A DNA stretch of 11,898 bases, from positions 1 to 11,898 of the forward strand of contig DATIKM010000072.1 in the NCBI GenBank assembly GCA_035477595.1, read 5' to 3'. The notes beneath the pieces are model-generated. The model did not search any database, had not been told where the DNA came from, and worked only from the letters and a program-made list of their open reading frames with translations. Made by a program: the position numbers and the translations under genes. Within the stretch, counting starts at the first letter, position 1, and each line of letters starts with the position of its first letter. Below are positions 7,532 to 11,898 of this stretch, piece after piece. The stretch is from DATIKM01 sp035477595 (lineage in GTDB: Bacteria; Armatimonadota; Chthonomonadetes; Chthonomonadales; CAJBBX01).

Positions 7532-7548
7532 TTGGCACGATTCATGCA
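7532..7548 (+). promoter_or_regulatory. Sigma-54 (-24/-12) promoter for the FlhG-like/glgA/sigma operon
   Basis: TTGGCACGATTCATGCA matches the sigma-54 consensus TTGGCACG-N4-TTGCA at all but one position (ATGCA for TTGCA). The invariant GG and GC dinucleotides are separated by the required 10 bp. Transcription should begin about 12 bp past the GC, near 7558-7562, leaving a leader of about 127 nt before the gene at 7688. The rpoN gene is encoded immediately on the other side. An enhancer site for the activator was not identified. Confidence 0.8.
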
Positions 7549-7614
7549 ATCCGGACGCGGAGCGACGCCGGGCTCCGGGCGAGACCAGACTCCATATGCT
7601 AAACTGATCTGCCG

Positions 7615-7631
7615 ACAATGGAGGTGATAGC
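7615..7631 (+). repeat. 17-nt leader element, copy 1
   Basis: ACAATGGAGGTGATAGC in the leader of the FlhG-like operon, 56 bp before its start codon and about 55 bp after the expected sigma-54 start site. It contains a perfect extended Shine-Dalgarno but no start codon at useful spacing. The matching copy is at 11584-11600 on the other strand. Confidence 0.5.
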
Positions 7632-7687
7632 CCCTCACGGCGGTCCGCCGGGCCGGACTCGCCGCCCCTCGGGAGAGCAGGAGCGAC

Positions 7688-8572
7688 ATGGCAGACCAGG
7701 CCGAGGGCCTGCGTGCGCTGGCGCGCCGCGTGCGCCCACATCGCCTCAGCGTTGTGCGGTCCGCCAGCGACCCCACCGTTGCCGGTCGTGTCATCGCCTT
7801 TGCGGGTGGCCGTGCGGGCGTCGGGGTAACGACTATCCTCGCCAACCTCGGGGTGCTTCTCGCGCGCGCTGGGCGCCGCGTGCTCCTGCTCGACGGTGAC
7901 GCGGGCGTTCCCAACGCCCACATGCTGCTGGGAGTGCGGCCTTCCGCCCATCTTGGGCAGGTGCTTCGCGGAGACGCTCGGCCGGAGGACATCGCGTCCG
8001 CGGCGGCGCCCAACCTGGCCATCGCCGCGTGCTCCCTCGGTGAGGCATGCATGATGCCTCTCGCCGAAAGCGTCGCGCGGCAGGTTCTCGCCTCGATGGC
8101 GGCTCGCGCCGAGGTCGTCCTGGTCGATACCGGCCACAATTCGGCCGCGCTCTCCCGAGTGCTCGCCGGTATACCCACCGACTTCGTCGTCGTTGCCACA
8201 CCGGAGCCGGCCGCGATAGCCGACACGTACGCCGCCCTGCGGCTGGCGGCCCGCATCCATCCGTACACGCCGCTGAGCGTGCTGGTGAACATGGCAACGA
8301 GTCAGCGCGAGGCAGAGACGGTGGCCAACCGGCTGTCAGCCGTCACATCGCGCTTCCTGCACTTCCGGCCCCGCTGCCTGGGTTGCGTGCCCGTAGACAC
8401 TGTCGTTACAACGTCCGTCGGCGTGCGGACGCCGTTCGTCACGTCGTCGGCCGATGCCGCGGCGACACGGGCGCTCGCCCGAGTCGCGCATCAGATCGCA
8501 CCGCTCACGCCGAGCGCCTTCGTCGCCGATAGTGTCCGCGGTCGGCAGGCCAGGGTCGTGCACGCCGCGTGA
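7688..8572 (+). CDS. FlhG/MinD-like ParA-family protein with degenerate Walker A motif
   Basis: 294-residue cytoplasmic protein of the MinD/ParA superfamily, nearest in pattern to FlhG/FleN, which sets flagellar number and place in many bacteria. Aligning with the deviant Walker A SGKGGVGKT gives GGRAGVGVT at residues 40-48: the signature Lys is Arg42 and the P-loop Lys is Val47, so both lysines are missing. Other parts are kept: LLLDGDAGVPNAHMLLG (66-82, Walker A prime Asp69/Asp71), VVLVDTGHNS with Asp147 (Walker B), and VVVATPEPAAIADTYA, a typical FlhG strand. Loss of the second Lys is known in CpaE/TadZ-type relatives, which makes pilus assembly an alternative role. ATG start with AGGAG 5 nt upstream. 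First gene after the sigma-54 promoter, 50 bp before glgA; no flhF is next to it. Confidence 0.88.
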   Translation: MADQAEGLRALARRVRPHRLSVVRSASDPTVAGRVIAFAGGRAGVGVTTILANLGVLLARAGRRVLLLDGDAGVPNAHMLLGVRPSAHLGQVLRGDARPEDIASAAAPNLAIAACSLGEACMMPLAESVARQVLASMAARAEVVLVDTGHNSAALSRVLAGIPTDFVVVATPEPAAIADTYAALRLAARIHPYTPLSVLVNMATSQREAETVANRLSAVTSRFLHFRPRCLGCVPVDTVVTTSVGVRTPFVTSSADAAATRALARVAHQIAPLTPSAFVADSVRGRQARVVHAA

Positions 8573-8622
8573 CCACGCCGGGCCGCATCCGCATGCCGAT
8601 TTGCTCAAGAAAGGGTAACCAG

Positions 8623-10113
8623 ATGGCCGGTCGCAAGCTGAAGATCCTCCTCGTTGCCGCAGAGGTGGCGCCGTTCGCGAAGGTCGGCGGCCTGGCCGAC
8701 GTCGCTGGCGCGCTGCCGAAGGCGCTCAAGGCGCTCGGCCACGATGTCCGCGTCGTGATGCCGTGCTACAAGATGATCGAGGATAACCCGCGGTACGCTG
8801 TGGGGGACTTCCTGCCCCCGTTCGAGGTGCCCATCCACGCAGGCCTTACGCAGACGGCGTGGGTGCGCCAGACCCGTATCGGTGGGGACGTACCGGTCTA
8901 CCTGATAGCAAGCCACGACTACTTCGGCGACGCCACCGAGAGCAAGAAGGTCTACAGCATGGTGCCGGAGCCGTACGTGTTCTTCGACCGCGCTGTGACC
9001 GAGTTCGTGCCGCGCATGGCGCCCGCCTGGGCTCCCGACGTGGTGCACTGCAACGACTGGCATACCGGCCTGGTCCCTGTGTTCCTCCAGCACTTCCACG
9101 CTGACACCCCAGCGTGGTCTCGCGCCTCGACGGTGTTCACCATCCACAACCTCGCCTACCAGGGCGAATGGGATGCCTCGTTGCTGGCGTACGCAGGCCT
9201 GCCGGAGAGCCTCTTCCACTATGAGAAGCTGGAGTTCTACGGCAAGGTAAGCTTCATGAAGGGCGGCATTGTCTACTCCGACCTCGTGAACACGGTAAGC
9301 CAGACCTACGCCCAGGAGATCCAGACACCGGAGTACGGGTGTCGCCTCGAGGGGCTGCTCCAGGACCTGCACCGGCGCGACCGCCTCACCGGCATCGTGA
9401 ACGGAATCGACTACGAGGAGTACGACCCGGCCAACGACCCGCGCATCGCTGCCCCGTTCTCCGCCGCGGACCCGCGCGGGAAGGCGAACTGCAGGGCCGC
9501 CTTGCAGGCGGAGAGCGGGCTGCCCCAGTCGAAGAAGGCGGCCGTGATCGGTCTCATCTCGCGCCTGGCAGACCAGAAGGGCTTCGACCTCATACACGCC
9601 ATCGCCGAGCGCATGCTCGAGATGCCCGTGCAGTTCGTCGTGCTCGGCACCGGTGATCAGCACTACGAGGCCTTCTTCCGCGACCTGCAGGCCCGGCACC
9701 CCAAGCAGGTGCGCGCCAACATCGGCTTCGACGCGAACCTGGCGCAGCGCATCTACGCGGGCAGCGACATGTTCCTCATGCCCTCCCGCTTCGAGCCCTG
9801 CGGCCTCGGGCAGCTGATGAGCCTCCGCTACGGGACCATACCGATCGTCCGGGCAACCGGCGGTCTGGCAGACACCATCGTGGACGCCGGCCCGCGCGGC
9901 TCCAAGGGCAACGGGTTCGTGTTCAGCGACTACAGCGCCGACGCGCTGCTCGATACGGTGCAACGCGCAGTGCGCGTCTTCGCCGAGCAGAGCAAGTGGG
10001 AGGCACTCGTGGGGCGGGCGCTCTCCGCCGACTTCTCGTGGACCAGCTCCGCACGGAAGTACGCCGAGCTCTACCGTCGTGCCGCCGCCGGACGCGAGGC
10101 GGCCGCCGCCTGA
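8623..10113 (+). CDS. glgA: Glycogen synthase (ADP-glucose type, GT5)
   Basis: 496-residue cytoplasmic glycosyltransferase that elongates alpha-1,4-glucan from ADP-glucose. The N-terminal Rossmann domain has the ADP-glucose loop KVGGLADV (Lys20). HCNDWHTGLVP and FTIHNLAYQG are conserved GT5 motifs, NGIDYEEYDP marks the domain junction, ISRLADQKG carries Arg314 and Lys319 (matching E. coli Arg300 and Lys305), and SRFEPCGLGQ carries Glu391 (matching Glu377). All residues I can check for catalysis are present, and length is normal. I chose the ATG at 8623 because AAAGGG is 7 nt upstream and the conserved N-terminus follows at once; an upstream in-frame codon at 8569 would add an unconserved leader overlapping the previous gene. 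No other glycogen gene is nearby. It lies inside a unit that also encodes an FlhG-like protein and a sigma-28-like factor, which is unusual. Confidence 0.97.
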   Translation: MAGRKLKILLVAAEVAPFAKVGGLADVAGALPKALKALGHDVRVVMPCYKMIEDNPRYAVGDFLPPFEVPIHAGLTQTAWVRQTRIGGDVPVYLIASHDYFGDATESKKVYSMVPEPYVFFDRAVTEFVPRMAPAWAPDVVHCNDWHTGLVPVFLQHFHADTPAWSRASTVFTIHNLAYQGEWDASLLAYAGLPESLFHYEKLEFYGKVSFMKGGIVYSDLVNTVSQTYAQEIQTPEYGCRLEGLLQDLHRRDRLTGIVNGIDYEEYDPANDPRIAAPFSAADPRGKANCRAALQAESGLPQSKKAAVIGLISRLADQKGFDLIHAIAERMLEMPVQFVVLGTGDQHYEAFFRDLQARHPKQVRANIGFDANLAQRIYAGSDMFLMPSRFEPCGLGQLMSLRYGTIPIVRATGGLADTIVDAGPRGSKGNGFVFSDYSADALLDTVQRAVRVFAEQSKWEALVGRALSADFSWTSSARKYAELYRRAAAGREAAAA

Positions 10114-10122
10114 CGCCAAACC

Positions 10123-10419
10123 ATGGAAAGCATCGCATCGCGCCTGCCGGCGGCGCTGGGGTCCGGCGCTGGTCTGGTCGTCGCGCTGATCAGCTTCATG
10201 GCGGAGGTGCCGCCGGCGACGTGCGTACTGCGCGCCACCGCCGCTTGCGCGGTCTTTGCGGCGTTCGGCATGGTGATGCGATGCCTCCTGACTTCCACGC
10301 CGTCTAGCACGCCGGAGGCGGAAGGACCCACACGACAGCCGCCGACAGTGGCGGAGATGCTGGGCGAGGCGGCACGCGAGCCTCGCGCTGATGACGGTGC
10401 ACCGGCCGTAACCAGCTAG
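10123..10419 (+). CDS. Small two-helix membrane protein, unknown function
   Basis: 98 residues, no family recognised. Two hydrophobic segments (about 11-29 and 34-56) are separated by a very short turn containing PPAT, giving a hairpin in the membrane; the remaining 40 residues are Pro/Ala/Glu-rich and probably cytoplasmic. It starts with ATG 9 bp after the glgA stop and ends 41 bp before the sigma-factor gene, all on the same strand, so it is likely translated from the operon mRNA. No clear Shine-Dalgarno precedes it, so coupling to glgA is possible. Support is the tight fit between two genes and the coherent helix pattern; I cannot exclude a non-coding gap. Confidence 0.6.
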   Translation: MESIASRLPAALGSGAGLVVALISFMAEVPPATCVLRATAACAVFAAFGMVMRCLLTSTPSSTPEAEGPTRQPPTVAEMLGEAAREPRADDGAPAVTS

Positions 10420-10460
10420 ACTACCGAGCCCCTCCAGGGCGCGCGTGGGGAAATGCGACG

Positions 10461-11240
10461 ATGATGAGGGGTACCGACCTCGCCGACGCCTGGCGGCGCT
10501 ACAAGCAGCACGGTGACGGAAGCGCGCGAGCGGCTATCATCAGCCAGTACGCCTACCTCGTGAAGATAACGGCAGGACGCGTCGTTAGCAGCCTGCCGCC
10601 AAGCCTCGAGCGCGAGGACCTCGTCAGCGCGGGCGTCGTGGGCCTGATCAAGGCGGTCGACCAGTTCGACACGACGCGACAGGTGAAGTTCGAGACCTAC
10701 GCGATCGCCCTTATCCGCGGCGCCATCCTGGAGATGCTGCGCGAAGAGGACTGGGTTCCGCGCTCCGTGCGAGAGCGGGTGAAGCAACTGGAGCGGACCT
10801 ACGTCCAGCTTGAGACGCTTCTCGGGCGCCCGCCCACCGAGAACGAGGTCGCCGAGGAGCTGGCCATCCCGTTCGAGGACTACCAGCGGCTCCTCGTGGA
10901 CATGGGGCGCACCACGCTGCTGTCGCTCGATGACATCCTCGTCGGCACCGACGGCAACGAGAAGCTGCACCTATCGGACGTGATCGCCGGCGACGCCAAC
11001 GGCCCATCGCTTGAGGTCGAGCTGACGGAGCGACGCCGCGCCCTCGCCGCATCTATCGAGCGCCTGCCTGAGCGCGAGCGACGCGTGATCGCCCTCTACT
11101 ACTATGAAGGGCTCACCTTCAAGGAGATCGGCCGCATCCTGACCATCTCCGAGTCGCGCGTCTATCAGCTCCACACCCAAGCCGTTATCCGCCTGCGTGG
11201 CTACCTGCAGCGCGACCTGGCCCTCTTCCAGGTTCACTGA
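10461..11240 (+). CDS. fliA: Sigma factor of the FliA/WhiG (sigma-28) family
   Basis: 259-residue alternative sigma factor. Region 2 (about 48-105) has DLVSAGVVGLIKAVDQFD, KFETYAIALIRGAILEMLR and DWVPRSVRERV; the combination of FETYA, IRGAI and WVPRS is the hallmark of FliA/WhiG rather than of RpoD, SigB or ECF factors. Region 3 (about 106-180) follows, including GRPPTENEVAEEL. Region 4 (about 203-247) has RERRVIALYYYEGLTFKEIG and ESRVYQLHTQAVIRLR, the -35-binding HTH. In motile bacteria the family transcribes late flagellar genes; in Streptomyces WhiG drives sporulation, and similar non-motile uses exist. Start is one of two adjacent ATGs (10461 or 10464) with GGGGA about 9-10 nt upstream. 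Last gene of the sigma-54-driven unit; two hairpins follow its stop. The symbol is by family, not proven function. Confidence 0.93.
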   Translation: MMRGTDLADAWRRYKQHGDGSARAAIISQYAYLVKITAGRVVSSLPPSLEREDLVSAGVVGLIKAVDQFDTTRQVKFETYAIALIRGAILEMLREEDWVPRSVRERVKQLERTYVQLETLLGRPPTENEVAEELAIPFEDYQRLLVDMGRTTLLSLDDILVGTDGNEKLHLSDVIAGDANGPSLEVELTERRRALAASIERLPERERRVIALYYYEGLTFKEIGRILTISESRVYQLHTQAVIRLRGYLQRDLALFQVH

Positions 11241-11243
11241 CCA

Positions 11244-11269
11244 CCGATGGCCGCCGAGGCGGTCATCGG
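11244..11269 (+). terminator. Hairpin just after fliA (probable terminator component)
   Basis: Inverted repeat CCGATGGCCG (11244-11253) with CGGTCATCGG (11260-11269), 10 bp with one G-T wobble, beginning 4 nt after the stop codon of the sigma factor. There is no T-run, so it would be a weak intrinsic terminator or a 3'-end stabiliser working with the next hairpin. Confidence 0.5.
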
Positions 11270-11285
11270 CGCGCCCCCACACACG

Positions 11286-11324
11286 CGAGAGCGCCGGCGA
11301 CCCTGACGGGCACCGGCGCTCTCG
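11286..11324. terminator. Bidirectional terminator between convergent fliA and 63-residue gene
   Basis: A perfect 12-bp stem CGAGAGCGCCGG (11286-11297) pairs with CCGGCGCTCTCG (11313-11324) around a 15-nt loop that can add CCC/GGG pairing. It lies 46 bp after the fliA stop and 26 bp after the stop of the opposing gene, the usual place for a shared terminator. Neither side has a strong T-tract, as is common in high-GC genomes. Confidence 0.7.
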
Positions 11325-11349
11325 ACCTTCCCACCAAGACAGGAATGAA

Positions 11350-11541
11350 TTAGGACCAGTGCTTGGCAGACGAACTGGCGCTGGACGAGCCACCCCCGAC
11401 CGACGCCCCGTGATCAGCACGCGTCAGATCCCGTGCGATCCGGGATCTCGCCGCCTCCTCCGCCAAGGTACGCGGCACGGAGACGGTGAGCTCCTGCCCG
11501 CTGCGCGGAAACTGGATCTCCACGCGTACGGCGCTCTCCAT
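11350..11541 (-). CDS. Small protein of unknown function with Ser/Gly-rich tail
   Basis: 63 residues, no family recognised. Residues 5-21 read as two beta strands (VRVEIQF, ELTVSV) joined by a PRSGQ turn, residues 25-41 as an amphipathic charged helix (LAEEAARSRIARDL), and the last 18 as a flexible Ser/Gly/Ala tail ending KHWS. The ATG at 11541 is fixed by an exceptionally strong Shine-Dalgarno, GGAGGTGA at 11557-11550 with 8 nt spacing; this is the main evidence that the gene is real. It is convergent with fliA and shares the terminator hairpin. The leader contains a perfect hairpin and a second GGAGGTGA, described separately. Likely cytoplasmic; no signal peptide or membrane segment. Confidence 0.75.
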   Translation of the reverse strand: MESAVRVEIQFPRSGQELTVSVPRTLAEEAARSRIARDLTRADHGASVGGGSSSASSSAKHWS

Positions 11542-11563
11542 CGAGTCCCTCACCTCCCTTCTC

Positions 11564-11580
11564 GGCGCCCCTTGGGCGCC
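11564..11580 (-). promoter_or_regulatory. Leader hairpin 6 nt upstream of the 63-residue gene's ribosome binding site
   Basis: On the minus strand a perfect 7-bp stem GGCGCCC/GGGCGCC closes a 3-nt AAG loop. It sits between two copies of GGAGGTGA, the downstream one being the true ribosome binding site. It does not cover that site but could limit access or shield the mRNA end. It might also be chance in GC-rich DNA. Confidence 0.4.
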
Positions 11581-11583
11581 TAT

Positions 11584-11600
11584 GCTTTCACCTCCATTGT
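11584..11600 (-). repeat. 17-nt leader element, copy 2
   Basis: Minus-strand ACAATGGAGGTGAAAGC, identical at 16 of 17 positions to the plus-strand ACAATGGAGGTGATAGC at 7615-7631. Both copies lie in 5' leaders, about 45-55 bp upstream of the respective start codons. The core GGAGGTGA is complementary to the 16S 3' end, so part of the match may reflect ribosome binding. Confidence 0.5.
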
Positions 11601-11743
11601 TCCATACGCGAACCTGCACGGCCGCGGCCATCCGATTTGCGCCGTACGAACCAGCAATTTGGCGCGAAGACCGTGAGCGCACGCAAATCGCCGACCGCGA
11701 TGGAGGATGCGAGGGAGGCAACAGCACACGCTCGCATCTGTAA

Positions 11744-11788
11744 GACGCGTTCGCGGTGCTGCGTGTTCCGCGGCGCCGCGAACGCGTC
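11744..11788 (-). terminator. Perfect 13-bp inverted repeat after the right-edge gene
   Basis: GACGCGTTCGCGG (11744-11756) and CCGCGAACGCGTC (11776-11788) are exact reverse complements around a 19-nt spacer. The repeat begins 14 nt past the stop codon of the minus-strand gene that enters from the right edge, so it is probably its terminator. On the minus strand it is followed only by TTAC, so the U-tract is poor. Confidence 0.65.
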
Positions 11789-11802
11789 GGTCCGGCCTCA
11801 GT

Positions 11803-11898
11803 CTACCGCCCTGGGGGGCCGCCAGGTCCGCCCGGGCCATACATGCCCTGCATACTGCCCATCGCCTCTTGGATGAGCCGCTGGCGCTGCTCCGGCGG
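11803..11898 (-). CDS. C-terminal end of an unidentified gene, 5' part outside the window
   Basis: Last 31 codons and stop of a minus-strand gene. The visible peptide begins PPEQRQRLIQEAMGSMQGMY, a charged helix, and ends in a Gly/Pro-rich tail GPGGPGGPPGR. Support is the continuous frame to the edge, the amphipathic helix, and the perfect inverted repeat just after the stop. Too little is present to name a family. Confidence 0.55.
   Translation of the reverse strand, partial: PPEQRQRLIQEAMGSMQGMYGPGGPGGPPGR

Larger units (their letters stand above)
7301..7687. other. Divergent control region between rpoN and the FlhG-like gene
   Basis: 387 bp without a convincing gene. Bases 7497-7548 hold two back-to-back promoters, described separately. 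From about 7490 down to 7301 is the probable rpoN leader (about 190 nt); its frame is open and continuous with rpoN but is Pro/Arg/Gly-rich and unlike any sigma-54 region. Near its end a 5-bp pairing (7323-7327 with 7310-7314) could cover the rpoN Shine-Dalgarno, though such short stems are common in high-GC DNA. From about 7560 to 7687 is the leader of the plus-strand operon. It contains the 17-nt element ACAATGGAGGTGATAGC at 7615-7631 and a small CGGCGG/CCGCCG dyad near 7637-7650. I found no match to a known riboswitch. Confidence 0.7.

Noticed and set aside
7611..7618. GCCGACAA resembling a sigma-28 -10 box, with TAAA upstream
   Set aside because: The TAAA is only 7 nt away instead of about 15, and nothing suitable lies at the right distance.
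5999..7627. Very long open frame antisense to rpoN
   Set aside because: Its protein has no recognisable motifs, while the minus strand encodes a clear sigma-54 factor across the same span.
7618..7899. Upstream ATG in the leader giving a frame that overlaps the FlhG-like gene
   Set aside because: No Shine-Dalgarno before it and the protein is Arg/Pro/Gly-rich without any motif; the gene at 7688 has its own ribosome site.
8605..10119. Long open frame antisense to glgA
   Set aside because: Shadow of the strongly conserved glycogen synthase; composition follows the reverse-complement codons.
11621..11680. Possible sigma-28 or sigma-54 promoter upstream of the 63-residue gene on the minus strand
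   Set aside because: CAAA-N15-GCGCAAAT and TGGTTCG-N4-GGCGCA each keep the spacing but differ from consensus at too many bases to call.
1..11898. CRISPR arrays, tRNA or rRNA genes, insertion sequences
   Set aside because: Reading both strands showed no regularly spaced repeats, no tRNA-like cloverleaf with CCA-proximal motifs, no rRNA signature and no transposase-like protein.

Overview
This high-GC bacterial window carries eleven genes with strong or moderate support, two of them cut by the window edges. It also contains a compact divergent control region, a terminator block between convergent genes, and a few short leader elements. The gene set (RpoN with an unusual N-terminal region, YvcK with a two-helix membrane extension, a WhiG/FliA-type sigma factor, and a large secreted glycosidase-like protein with Trp-rich motifs) suggests a didermic, non-proteobacterial lineage. 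Armatimonadota or a neighbouring phylum would fit, but no rRNA or marker gene here proves it.

Layout. At the left edge, a NarL/FixJ-type response regulator (1-501, minus, C-terminus cut off) diverges from a secreted 830-residue glycoside-hydrolase-like protein (632-3124, plus). That gene converges on, and overlaps by 46 bp, the end of a four-gene minus-strand unit. In transcription order the unit reads rpoN (sigma-54), a small holin-family-IV/YvlD-like membrane protein, yvcK (UDP-sugar-binding regulator of carbon flux and wall synthesis), and a BadF/NAGK-type amino-sugar kinase. yvcK and the kinase overlap by 4 bp and are probably translationally coupled.

The 387-bp gap at 7301-7687 is the control centre. 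On the minus strand a sigma-70-type promoter (TTGACG, 18-bp spacer, TACAAT) points at rpoN. Five bases away on the plus strand, a near-consensus sigma-54 promoter (TTGGCAC/ATGCA with the correct GG-N10-GC spacing) points at a second operon. That operon contains a FlhG/MinD-like protein with a degenerate P-loop, glycogen synthase glgA, a small two-helix membrane protein, and a WhiG/FliA-type sigma factor. The layout therefore reads as a sigma cascade: housekeeping sigma makes RpoN, RpoN makes the FlhG-like/GlgA/sigma-28 operon, and sigma-28 acts on targets outside the window. An flhG-like gene and fliA together under sigma-54 resembles the polar-flagellum logic of Pseudomonas and Vibrio, but here glgA sits inside the unit and no flhF or structural flagellar gene is visible.

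Two hairpins after fliA form a terminator zone shared with a convergent 63-residue gene (11350-11541, minus) that has a very strong Shine-Dalgarno. Upstream of that gene, a perfect 13-bp inverted repeat closes off another minus-strand gene, of which only the last 31 codons are present (11803-11898).

The points most worth following are the Cys4 cluster in RpoN, the loss of both Walker A lysines in the FlhG-like protein, the back-to-back sigma-70/sigma-54 promoters, the co-operonic glycogen synthase, and a 17-nt element found in two separate 5' leaders.
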